NCBI RefSeq assembly: GCF_018274385.1
Contig: NZ_JAAFYZ010000016.1
Location: forward strand, 1 to 64,000
Source of the DNA: Catenulispora pinistramenti
Lineage (GTDB): Bacteria; Actinomycetota; Actinomycetes; Streptomycetales; Catenulisporaceae
Length of the DNA stretch: 64,000 nucleotides
Direction: 5' to 3'
Below, one piece after another: positions 57,396 to 64,000 of the stretch. The notes under the pieces are model-generated. The model was not told the DNA's origin, made no database searches, and saw only the letters and a list, made by a program, of their open reading frames with translations. The position numbers were made by a program, and so were the translations under genes. Each line of letters opens with the position of its first letter. Position 1 is the first letter of the stretch.

Positions 57396-57755
57396 ATGCG
57401 CATCCTGAGCTGGAGACATCGACCAGCACGCCCGACAGGAACGCGCCCGCCGCTACTCGCGACGGAGGGTACGGCACCGGCGGGCGCGGTCAACGGCCAC
57501 GCCGTCCTGAAGGCGGTCGCCGCCTTGCCAGTCAGCACATGGCGCTATCGGTGGGAACCGCAGGACGTGCGCCACCTGGGACCGATGGCCCAGGACTGGC
57601 ATGCAGCCTTCCCCTTCAACTCCGACGACACGGTGATCGACCAGGTCGACGCCCACGGCGTCGCCCTGGTGTGCATCCAGGCGCTCAACCGACGGATCGA
57701 AGAGCTCGACGCCGAGGTCCGGCAGCTGCGGGAAAGCACGCGCATCAACGCCTGA
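57396..57755 (+). CDS. Peptidase S74 intramolecular-chaperone domain, separate ORF
   Basis: The 119-residue product from ATG 57396 has an Arg/Pro-rich start. It continues VNGHAVLKAVAALPVSTWRY, HLGPMAQDWHAAF and VDAHGVALVCIQALNRRIEE, the core and coiled-coil end of S74 domains. These normally follow DRRLKHD within one polypeptide and self-cleave after assembling trimers. Here the DRRLKHD part is in the preceding gene, with a stop and 3 bases between. It has no signal peptide, so on its own it would stay in the cytosol. Confidence 0.72.
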   Translation: MRILSWRHRPARPTGTRPPLLATEGTAPAGAVNGHAVLKAVAALPVSTWRYRWEPQDVRHLGPMAQDWHAAFPFNSDDTVIDQVDAHGVALVCIQALNRRIEELDAEVRQLRESTRINA

Positions 57756-57857
57756 TCACGGTTGACGGTAACCGGATCGCGTGACAGCCGGTGGAACGGT
57801 GCGCGGCGTTGGGGCATGGACCAACCGCCGGATGGCCGTGGGGCTTTGGAGGAGATA

Positions 57858-57893
57858 CGGCTGAAGGGCGCCGACGCAGGCGCCCTTCAGCCG
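57858..57893. terminator. Long perfect hairpin, probable terminator
   Basis: A 15-bp perfect stem (CGGCTGAAGGGCGCC / GGCGCCCTTCAGCCG) with a 6-base loop lies between the S74 gene and the convergent tetR-like gene. It is the strongest hairpin noticed in the window. The rest of 57756-58118 has no gene. Confidence 0.7.
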
Positions 57894-57999
57894 TGCGCCC
57901 GCGCCGGCTTCTTGAGAGCACTGCCCCCAACTCCGGCACGCCCACCAACTGGTCCGCCATGTTGCCCGATCGGGATCCGGACGTGCTGGCGATGGCGGC

Positions 58000-58081
58000 G
58001 CGGCCAGCGCGGCCGGTACGGCCAGCGCGGCCAGCGCGGCCAGCGCGGCCAGCGCGGCCAGCGCGGCCAGCGCGGCCAGCC
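58000..58081. repeat. 9-bp tandem repeat GCGCGGCCA
   Basis: There are about eight head-to-tail copies, with one interruption (GGTAC) near 58014-58019. It lies just downstream of the tetR-like stop. Any frame gives a tripeptide repeat (for example GRA), but no gene signal supports coding. Confidence 0.8.
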
Positions 58082-58118
58082 GAATTAGATGACAGCCGGG
58101 TCATCCAGAGCCAGGTGG

Positions 58119-58739
58119 TTATGCCTGGGTCTGGGCGGTGCCGACCCCGAGCGTGAGTGCTCTGCTGAAGGCGGCTTGGATCTCGTCGGCCAGGGTGCGG
58201 GGGTCGTTGCCGAGACATTTGGCGGTCTGGAAGCAGGCGATGGCGATTTGCCCCGCGAAACGGGCGGTGGCTTCGTCGGACCCGCGGTGGATGAGGAGTT
58301 CACTCATCTTGTCGGCGATCTGCTGCGTCTTCACCGCGTCGCGGGCGCGCAGTTCCGGGTGCTGCTCGATGAGCCGGAAGTGGCGGGTGTAGGCGTCGGG
58401 GTCGGCCGTCGCCTGGGCACAGAGGGCGAGCAGGACGGGGCGGAGCTGTTCGAGGGCCTCGGTTGCGCTGCGCGGGGCGGGGGCGCCGTCGGCCTGGCTG
58501 GCCGCGGCGATCGTGTCGAGCAGTTCCTGCTCATTGGCGAAGACGACCTCCTGCTTGTCGCCGAAGTGGCGGAAGAAGGTGGTGCGCCCGACTTCGGCGC
58601 GCTCGGCGATGTCGCCGACCGAGACGCCGTCGAAGCCCCGCTCGAGGAACAGCTCTCGGGCGGCCTCGATGATGCGCTGCCGGGCCTGGCGTTGCTTGCG
58701 CTCCACGAGCGGGAGGGGCGGAGTCATGGCCGTAAGCAT
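58119..58739 (-). CDS. TetR-family transcriptional regulator
   Basis: The 206-residue protein has the helix-turn-helix IIEAARELFLERGFDGVSVG, DIAERAEVGRTTFFRHFGDK. The ligand domain (~80-200) is unassigned. ATG 58739 or the ATG four codons later may be the start. It diverges from a SnoaL-like gene across palindromes built on GGTAC, so it probably represses itself and the SnoaL/metallo-hydrolase pair. Confidence 0.9.
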   Translation of the reverse strand: MLTAMTPPLPLVERKQRQARQRIIEAARELFLERGFDGVSVGDIAERAEVGRTTFFRHFGDKQEVVFANEQELLDTIAAASQADGAPAPRSATEALEQLRPVLLALCAQATADPDAYTRHFRLIEQHPELRARDAVKTQQIADKMSELLIHRGSDEATARFAGQIAIACFQTAKCLGNDPRTLADEIQAAFSRALTLGVGTAQTQA

Positions 58740-58756
58740 ACCAACTGCGGTTCACA

Positions 58757-58795
58757 GTACCAAACGGTACGGGGTATGCTACGGTACTCAGTACC
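58757..58795. promoter_or_regulatory. Two GGTAC/GTACC palindromes, TetR operator candidates
   Basis: GTACC-AAAC-GGTAC (58757-58770) and GGTAC-TCA-GTACC (58783-58795) are perfect dyads 12 bp apart between the divergent starts. GGTAC half-sites also recur between them in part. This suggests cooperative binding of two TetR dimers. Confidence 0.65.
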
Positions 58796-58813
58796 AAATC
58801 GAACGGAGACGCA

Positions 58814-59254
58814 ATGACACACGAGCTGAACGCGGAAGACCGCCAGGCGATCAGCGAGGTCTTGTCTTTGCCCGGGCACCTCTTCGACCAAGGCCACCTG
58901 GGCCGGCTCGGGGAGATCTTCACCCCCGACGCCGTCTACGACATGAGCGCCCTGGGAGTGGGAGTAGGAACCCTTGAAGGGATCGAAGCGATCAGGAGCG
59001 CGGCCCTGCGCCTTGGCCCGGGCAACCCCCTCGCTCATCACGTGACGAACATCGTCATCAGCGGCGAGAGCGACGGCACGGCGACCGCGCTGTCCAAGGG
59101 CCTCGTACTCAGGGCGGACAGGACGCTCGCCAGCGTGAATCACCTTGACACACTGCAGCGTCACGACGACGGCTGGCGTATCAGCCGCCGGGTCATCTCC
59201 CCTCAGGACACTCCCTTGGGCGGAGCCCACCTCGCTGACGCGGCCCACCGATGA
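58814..59254 (+). CDS. SnoaL-like (NTF2 fold) protein
   Basis: The 146-residue product starts at ATG 58814 with GGAG upstream. It has the NTF2-like cone fold: AISEVLSLPGHLFDQGHLGR, LGEIFTPDAVYDM, then LAHHVTNIVISGES and DGWRISRRVISP. Such proteins act as small hydratases, isomerases or binding proteins in secondary metabolism or detoxification. There is no assignable catalytic dyad beyond the common His/Asp positions. It is followed by a metallo-hydrolase 46 bp downstream and likely shares its TetR-controlled transcript. Confidence 0.82.
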   Translation: MTHELNAEDRQAISEVLSLPGHLFDQGHLGRLGEIFTPDAVYDMSALGVGVGTLEGIEAIRSAALRLGPGNPLAHHVTNIVISGESDGTATALSKGLVLRADRTLASVNHLDTLQRHDDGWRISRRVISPQDTPLGGAHLADAAHR

Positions 59255-59300
59255 GCCCGCCCCTTCCGATGGGCACTATCTGCGAAGTGAGGGAACAGTC

Positions 59301-60056
59301 ATGACCGAGTCGCTCGTCATCACCCGGGTGACCCACAGCTGCCACCTGATCCAGATCGGCGGCCAGACCGTGCTGACCGACCCCTGGTTCTCCCAGCGCG
59401 CGATGTACCACCCGGGCGAGCCGATCGCCTTCCAGCCGGAAGCGCTGCCGCACCTGGACGCCGTCGTGATCAGCCACGAGCACTACGACCACTGCGACCT
59501 CGACTCCTTCCGCCGCTACCCCGACAAAGACGTGCCCCTCCTGGTCGCCGGGCCAGTCGTCGGCAAAGCCCGCAAGGCCGGCTTCACCAACGTCCGCGCA
59601 CTCGAACCGTGGCAGTCCGCCCGAGTCGGCGACCTGACCATCGCCGCCGCCCCCGGCAAGCACGGCGTCTACGAAGTCACCTACGTCATCAGCGGCGGCG
59701 ACCGCAGCGTCTACTTCGCCGGCGACACACTGCTCATCCCAGAACTGCACACCCTGACCGACCGCTACGGCCCGCTGGACGTGGCCCTGCTTCCCGTCAA
59801 CGGCCTGACCATCCGGATGGCGCGCAACAAACAGGTCGTCATGAACGCCGAAGAGGCCGCCGAACTCACCGCCACCCTGCGCCCGAAGCTCGCCATCCCG
59901 CAGCACTACGCCTTCACCGGCGGCAAGGTCGGCGACATGCTCTTCCTCAAGAGCGACAAGAACCCCGGCCTGTTCGTCGAGGCGGTCAATCGCCTCGTCC
60001 CCGACGTCCCGGTCAAGGTCATCGACCCCGGACAACCACTGACCGTCGCCCCCTGA
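59301..60056 (+). CDS. MBL-fold metallo-hydrolase (UlaG-like)
   Basis: The 251-residue protein has the metallo-beta-lactamase motif SHEHYDHCD (HxHxDH), a conserved GGQTVLTDPWF opening, APGKHG, FAGDT and IPQHY. It binds two metal ions and probably hydrolyses a lactone or phosphodiester. The RxTHSCHLIQIGG N-terminus is typical of the UlaG/YfhI-like group. ATG 59301 has GGGAA upstream. It is second in the SnoaL operon. No signal peptide. Confidence 0.88.
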   Translation: MTESLVITRVTHSCHLIQIGGQTVLTDPWFSQRAMYHPGEPIAFQPEALPHLDAVVISHEHYDHCDLDSFRRYPDKDVPLLVAGPVVGKARKAGFTNVRALEPWQSARVGDLTIAAAPGKHGVYEVTYVISGGDRSVYFAGDTLLIPELHTLTDRYGPLDVALLPVNGLTIRMARNKQVVMNAEEAAELTATLRPKLAIPQHYAFTGGKVGDMLFLKSDKNPGLFVEAVNRLVPDVPVKVIDPGQPLTVAP

Positions 60057-60220
60057 GCCCAGGCAGCCGCCTGGAGCCCCCAAGCGGCGACTCCGCGTGC
60101 ACCCCGGGCGGACCGATCGTGCCGACCAGCCCGGTGCCCCGACCAACTGCGCCGGCAGCCCCTTGCCGGTACCCGGCTGCATCGGCTGACAGTCCACTGC
60201 GCTCAAAAAGTGCCTCGTTC

Positions 60221-60257
60221 GTCAGGCCGCGCCCCCGATCCGGGGACGCGGCCTGAC
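60221..60257. terminator. Bidirectional terminator hairpin
   Basis: 11-bp arms GTCAGGCCGCG / CGCGGCCTGAC enclose a second CCCCGATCCGGGG dyad. It lies between the metallo-hydrolase and the convergent secreted-protein gene. Confidence 0.65.
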
Positions 60258-60313
60258 GGGCTGTAGACGTTACGGTGGTGTCGGTGTTCCGGCAGGAACA
60301 CCAGTCTTTCCCG

Positions 60314-61168
60314 TCAGCCCGTGCAGTTGGGCACGGCCGGGACGCTGCTCACACAGTTGTTGATGGTGTTCGCGGTGATCGGCGTGTTGGTGGTGGTCAT
60401 GGTGCCGCTCTCGCGGTAGACGCCACCGGCGTTCACCATCGAGGCGTTGACGGTCACGGCGGTCTGGGTGAGGGTGGTCGCGGTGGAGTCGACCGCGGCG
60501 ATGCCGCCGCCCTCGAGCGTGGCGCTGTTGTGGTCGATGAACAACGGGCTGCCGGTGACGCCGGTAGTCGTCAACGTGCCTCGCAGTCCGTTGTAGATGC
60601 CGCCGCCTTGGAGCCCCGCGGTGTTGTCGGCCACCGGGCTCCTGGTGAATGTCGCGGCCGGAGCGGTGCCCGAGGCGGTGTCGGCGTTGGCCAGACCTCC
60701 GCCGGCGCCGGTGGCGGCGTTGTCGGTCAGGCTGCTGTTGGTGAGGGTGACGGCGCCGTAGTTCAGGATGCCGCCGCCGTCGCCGATGGCGCTGCCGTTG
60801 GTGATCGCGACACCGGTGGTGAGGGTGAGGCTGCCCGTCGTGGCGACTTCGGCGATGCGGAAGGGCAGCGCCGTCGGCCCACGGGTGATGGTCGCCGGGC
60901 CGATCATCTCGATGGGGGTGGTGATGACCGGCAGCCCGTCGGTGAGACCGCCGTGCGCGGACGTCAGCACGTAAGTGCAGCCCGATGCCAGGACGAGGGT
61001 GTCGGCGGCGGAGGTGGAGTTGGCGAGGTTGACGGCGTTGACCAGCGCGGTCTGGCTGCACGCCACCGGAATGGTGATGGCCTGCGCGGCGGGGGCGACG
61101 ACGACCAGGCTCCCCGCTGCCAGGGCGGCCCCGATCAGGGCCCGGATCATGGTACGACTGCGTCGCAT
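60314..61168 (-). CDS. Secreted right-handed beta-helix-like protein
   Basis: The 284-residue product has GAGGAAG before ATG 61168. The signal peptide is RALIGAALAAGSLVVVAPAA, cut after AQA. The mature part is Thr/Ala/Asn-rich, with repeated NGG/GGGI turns (GDGGGILNYGAVTLTNSSLT, GGGIYNG, GGGIAAV), as in parallel beta-helix surface or choice-of-anchor proteins. No catalytic polysaccharide-lyase site is visible. It has paired Cys (ACSQ, SGCTY; NNCVSS, PNCTG). Probably an extracellular or wall-associated adhesin or structural protein. Confidence 0.78.
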   Translation of the reverse strand: MRRSRTMIRALIGAALAAGSLVVVAPAAQAITIPVACSQTALVNAVNLANSTSAADTLVLASGCTYVLTSAHGGLTDGLPVITTPIEMIGPATITRGPTALPFRIAEVATTGSLTLTTGVAITNGSAIGDGGGILNYGAVTLTNSSLTDNAATGAGGGLANADTASGTAPAATFTRSPVADNTAGLQGGGIYNGLRGTLTTTGVTGSPLFIDHNSATLEGGGIAAVDSTATTLTQTAVTVNASMVNAGGVYRESGTMTTTNTPITANTINNCVSSVPAVPNCTG

Positions 61169-61385
61169 GGTGACTTCCTCTCATGGCGACACAATGCGGA
61201 AAGACCCCGGTCCGTGGCTCGCATCCGCATTCGTCGCGGGTGCGCCACGTCACCGAGGTCTCGGGTAACACCACCGAACCTAGTGCCTTACAACATCGAT
61301 TGATACGCCAGAACGAGTGGATCAACGACCAGCGCGACGCGGACCGGCCCGAGAGCACGGAGGGACCATCGGGTTCTCCGTGGTT

Positions 61386-61754
61386 TCAGCCGGCGCCCGA
61401 AGCAGCACGGTGTGCCCGATTGGCGGCGATCAGCTCGTTGAGGGACTCCAAGGCCCGCGTCAGGCCGGATATGTGCGTGACGAGCTTGTCGCGTTCTTCG
61501 AGCAAACGGTCGAAAGCGGCGTTGGAGTTTGCGGCACTCGGCGCCTCCAAACAGGGAAGCAGACCGATGATCGTCTGGCTGGACAAGCCCGCCGAGTAGA
61601 GCCGCTGCAAGTACGCGACCCGGTCGACTTCCTCCTCGGTGTAGTGGCGATGGCCGCCCGCGCTGCGGCTGCTGGCCAGCAGCCCCTGTTCCTCGTAGTA
61701 ACGCAGTGAACGGATACTCACCCCGCTCCGGCGCGCCAACTCCCCGATCCGCAT
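61386..61754 (-). CDS. MerR-family transcriptional regulator
   Basis: ATG 61754 is preceded by GGAGG at 5 bases, giving 122 residues (MRIGELARRSGVSIRSLRYY). The winged helix is followed by a short dimerisation helix (LLEERDKLVTHISGLTRALE). No Cys-rich metal-binding loop is present beyond a single PCLE, so it is likely a redox- or drug-type MerR. It diverges from an enoyl-CoA hydratase gene over a short gap with a dyad. Confidence 0.88.
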   Translation of the reverse strand: MRIGELARRSGVSIRSLRYYEEQGLLASSRSAGGHRHYTEEEVDRVAYLQRLYSAGLSSQTIIGLLPCLEAPSAANSNAAFDRLLEERDKLVTHISGLTRALESLNELIAANRAHRAASGAG

Positions 61755-61798
61755 CCCGTCCTCCGTGTGTTCGTGGTCACAGCCAGCGGACTTGAATC

Positions 61799-61812
61799 TC
61801 ACATGGATGTCA
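61799..61812. promoter_or_regulatory. Dyad in the MerR/enoyl-CoA hydratase promoter gap
   Basis: TCACAT-GG-ATGTCA is a near-perfect dyad 18 bases before the enoyl-CoA hydratase ATG and 45 bases from the merR start. This position suits MerR-type control between promoter elements. Confidence 0.5.
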
Positions 61813-61829
61813 GATTATAGCGTGCCCAT

Positions 61830-62669
61830 ATGACCTACGCAGACCTGCCCACCCTCAGAGTGGACCTCCAGCACGGCGTCGCGACCGTCGCGATCGACAA
61901 TCCCCCGCTGAACATCCTCGATGCAAAGCTCATCCCGGACCTGCGGCGGTTCGCCGCACAGGTGCGCGACGACGACACGGTTCAGGTGATCGTGTTCGAG
62001 AGCGCCGACCCGGAATTCTTCATCGCACACGGCGACATGCACTTTCTCACCGACCCGACACTGCTGGCCCCCGACGACACCCTGCCGCCCGGGACCAGCA
62101 ACGCGATCCAGGCCCTGAACGAGGAGATCCGGGCACTGCCACAGGTCACCATCGGCAAGATCGCGGGCTTCGCGCGCGGCGGCGGCAACGAGTTCGCCAT
62201 GGCACTCGACATGCGCTTCGCGGCGATCGGCAAGTCCGGGCAGGCGCAGCCGGAGACGCTGATGGGCATCTACCCGGGCGGCGGCGGCACGCAGTACATG
62301 ACCTCCCTCGTCGGCCGCGCCCGCTCGCTAGAACTGATCCTCGGCGCCGGACTGGCCGACGCGGAGCTCGCCGAGCGCTACGGGCTCGTCAACCGCGCCC
62401 TGCCGGCGGACGAGCTCGACGGGTTCGTCGCGGCGCTGGCGCGGCGCATTGCCGGCCTGGGCCGGACCGTCATCGGCATCGTCAAGACAGCGGTCGACGC
62501 GGCCGACTCCACCAAGACGGACCTGATCACGGAGAGCAGCCTGGCCAGCAGGCTCTCCTTCCCGGAGGTCATGGCGCTCGCTCACAAATTGCTGGCCGCC
62601 GGCGTGCAGACGAGGGAAGGCGAGTTGCGGCTCGAGGAACTCGTCACAGAGGTTCTGATTGCTCCCTGA
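61830..62669 (+). CDS. Enoyl-CoA hydratase/isomerase-family protein
   Basis: The 279-residue crotonase-fold protein contains VATVAIDNPPLNILDAKLIP, the oxyanion-hole segments (FIAHGDMHFL and KIAGFARGGGNEFAMALDMR) and GIYPGGGGTQYM. The second catalytic Glu of hydratases is not clear (YPGGGG where PExxxG is usual, with PETLMG just before). The reaction could be hydration, isomerisation or another CoA-thioester step. The start lacks a ribosome-binding site and may be near-leaderless. MerR-controlled by position. Confidence 0.85.
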   Translation: MTYADLPTLRVDLQHGVATVAIDNPPLNILDAKLIPDLRRFAAQVRDDDTVQVIVFESADPEFFIAHGDMHFLTDPTLLAPDDTLPPGTSNAIQALNEEIRALPQVTIGKIAGFARGGGNEFAMALDMRFAAIGKSGQAQPETLMGIYPGGGGTQYMTSLVGRARSLELILGAGLADAELAERYGLVNRALPADELDGFVAALARRIAGLGRTVIGIVKTAVDAADSTKTDLITESSLASRLSFPEVMALAHKLLAAGVQTREGELRLEELVTEVLIAP

Positions 62670-62883
62670 GCTCGCGGCACCGCCTGGTCTTGGCGCCGAA
62701 CCCCACGCCACATCGGGGTAGGCCCAGGATCCACGCCGAGATAGAGATCGCAGCAACGCCGCGAGGACGGCCCGGTCCTCTCGGGCGAACCCGCCCGGGA
62801 CGGACCGAGTTGCCGCTGCAAGCAGCACGCCATCGTCGTGGCCGAGGATGGCGTCGAGAGAGATCGGCCGCTGTCCGTTCGGC

Positions 62884-63528
62884 TCACCTCGAAGAGGCCC
62901 CGGGCCGCTCTGTGCCCTCGAGCAAGATCCGGATGTCCTCGTCGAATCCCGTCATTTCCGTCAGATCGAAGGCCGCCCTTTGCAGCAGGAGCCCGTGCAG
63001 CAGGCCCATCACCATCCGCGCGCCGCGCTCGGGTTCCATGGCGAGCGGTACGACACCGGCCGTCTGGCCGCGGCACAGCGCATCGGCGATGCTCCGGCGC
63101 ACGGACTCGAATCCTTCGAGAGCGCGGGAGCGCACGGCGTCGTCGCGCAGCACCTCCGACCAGGTCTGCACGGCACAGCGCAGCAGCTCATCCACGGGCA
63201 CCGGGCGACCGGCTGAATCGGCGACGGTCTCGACGCTCAACGCCGCGAGCGCGGCCGCCACCAGATCGGCGACGGAGGGGGCGTCGGCGGCTGCGGCCAA
63301 CTGCTCGACCGGGTCGAATATCAACCGGAAGGCGTCTGCGGCGATGGCGAGGATGATCTCCTCTTTGCTCGCGAAGTAGCGGTAGGGCGCCCCGGCCGAG
63401 ACGCCGGCCTCGGCCGCGATGTCGGGCATCGAGGTCTGATGGAAACCGTCGCGCGAGAAGCAGCGGCGAGCCGCCGCCATGATGTGCGCGCGCTTGGCCT
63501 CGCGCCGCTCGGGGGTGATGCGCGGCAT
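62884..63528 (-). CDS. TetR-family transcriptional regulator
   Basis: ATG 63528 has GGAGG 11 bases upstream; an in-frame TTG six codons earlier is less likely. The 214-residue product has HTH RREAKRAHIMAAARRCFSRD, TSMPDIAAEAGVSAGAPYRY. The C-terminal domain is TetR_C-like. It diverges from a dihydroxyphthalate decarboxylase-like gene, with palindromes in the gap, and probably controls it. The 62670-62883 gap shows no gene. Confidence 0.88.
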   Translation of the reverse strand: MPRITPERREAKRAHIMAAARRCFSRDGFHQTSMPDIAAEAGVSAGAPYRYFASKEEIILAIAADAFRLIFDPVEQLAAAADAPSVADLVAAALAALSVETVADSAGRPVPVDELLRCAVQTWSEVLRDDAVRSRALEGFESVRRSIADALCRGQTAGVVPLAMEPERGARMVMGLLHGLLLQRAAFDLTEMTGFDEDIRILLEGTERPGASSR

Positions 63529-63598
63529 GACCGGACCGACCTCCAACGTAAATGTTCATTCATCTTGACGTACGCCGCCCTGCCGGTCCATCGTAAAA

Positions 63599-63614
63599 GT
63601 GAAAGGCCATTCAC
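63599..63614. promoter_or_regulatory. TetR operator candidate
   Basis: GTGAA-AGGCCA-TTCAC is a perfect 5+6+5 dyad 18 bases before the decarboxylase-like ATG. A related AATG-TT-CATT element is at about 63551-63560, nearer the tetR start. Confidence 0.5.
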
Positions 63615-63631
63615 GGAAGTGAGGACTGCCG

Positions 63632-64000
63632 ATGAGCGCGAAGCTGACCCTCGCCGCGTACGCCTACGAACACACGCAGGCGCTGTTCGACGGCCGCGTC
63701 CGGATCGACGGGGTGGACGCCGCTGTCGAGACCGCGCCGCTGGTCTCGGACATCTTCCGCCGCATGCTCCAAGGCCGCTACGACGTGGCCGAACTCGGCC
63801 TCACCTACTTCCTGCGCACCTTCGATCTCGAGGACGCGCCGTTCATGGCGCTGCCGATCTTCCCGAACCGCAACTTCCGGCACTCGGCCATCTTCGTGAA
63901 CACGGCGGCGGGCATCGAGAAGCCCGAGGACCTGGCCGGCAAGACCATCGGCGAGTTCGCGCTGTTCGGGCACGACGCGGGGGTGTGGCCCAAGGGCATC
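63632..64000 (+). CDS. 4,5-dihydroxyphthalate decarboxylase-like / substrate-binding fold protein, 3' end outside window
   Basis: The first 123 residues read MSAKLTLAAYAYEHTQALFD, GRVRIDGVDAAVETAPLVSD, then YDVAELGLTYFLRTF and PEDLAGKTIGEFALFGHDAG. This matches the start of 4,5-dihydroxyphthalate decarboxylase and related periplasmic-binding-fold proteins. There is no signal peptide, so it should be the cytosolic enzyme-like group acting on an aromatic acid. The TetR divergent to it is a likely repressor. The gene is cut by the window end. Confidence 0.82.
   Translation, partial: MSAKLTLAAYAYEHTQALFDGRVRIDGVDAAVETAPLVSDIFRRMLQGRYDVAELGLTYFLRTFDLEDAPFMALPIFPNRNFRHSAIFVNTAAGIEKPEDLAGKTIGEFALFGHDAGVWPKGI

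Noticed and set aside
58000-58081. Possible CRISPR array or collagen-like gene in the 9-bp repeats
   Set aside because: Units are contiguous with no spacers, too short for CRISPR, and no start or ribosome-binding site supports a protein.

Overview
The window is high-GC DNA with dense, short-gapped genes, GTG/TTG starts, ANTAR/GAF and STAS regulators, a geosmin synthase, a Zur-type set of alternative ribosomal proteins and an EshA-like shell protein. Together these point to a filamentous, spore-forming actinomycete (Streptomyces or Catenulispora-like; the genus is inference). No rRNA, complete tRNA or CRISPR array is visible.

Layout. 0-4.3 kb: the 3' part of an Rhs polymorphic toxin with an EndoU-like tip, plus a candidate immunity gene. 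4.4-5.6 kb: a GAF-ANTAR-ATPase regulator. 5.7-14.4 kb: an isoprenoid/odorant locus. On the minus strand it carries polyprenyl diphosphate synthase, a half-size IspH, a family 2B encapsulin-like shell protein with a cyclic-nucleotide-binding domain, and geosmin synthase. Diverging from it are dxs and ispG. The arrangement suggests precursor supply, prenyl chain assembly and terpene cyclisation in or on a protein shell. 14.5-22.3 kb: an IclR regulator and a cluster of STAS, GAF-ANTAR, CheR-PAS and CheB proteins. 22.6-25.1 kb: an AMP-dependent ligase and an NmrA-like oxidoreductase. 25.5-27.4 kb: zinc-free ribosomal protein paralogues L31B, L33, L28, S14 and S18 around a Zur-like box, with two broken CobW genes. 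27.4-30.7 kb: a CGNR regulator, a divergent MFS exporter and an epoxide hydrolase.

31-44.4 kb is the most unusual region: stacked mobile elements of the paired-tyrosine-recombinase (Tn554-like TnpA/TnpB) type. An outer element (about 34.45-43.92 kb) has imperfect terminal inverted repeats and sits inside the 3' end of an older relative's tnpB. Further copies of the same ~80-codon tnpB tail at 34.2, 33.3 and 32.0 kb, each beside the same element end, record at least three successive insertions at one site, with small unknown cargo genes between them. A second element (38.73-43.41 kb) is nested in the outer element's tnpA. IS256 and IS5 fragments lie at the edges.

44.5-54.2 kb: unrecognised genes, an ArsR/MFS pair, an orphan divergent SecA, and a junction-rich stretch. 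That stretch holds a truncated membrane gene facing a 5'-truncated amidohydrolase, an MFS N-terminal stub overlapping a carotenoid oxygenase, a tRNA 3' end fused to that oxygenase, and an IS481 scrap. 54.2-64 kb: a membrane Ser/Thr kinase, small secreted proteins, a split S74-type chaperone domain, TetR- and MerR-controlled small operons (SnoaL-like plus metallo-hydrolase; enoyl-CoA hydratase), a secreted parallel-beta protein, and the start of a dihydroxyphthalate decarboxylase-like gene cut by the window end.
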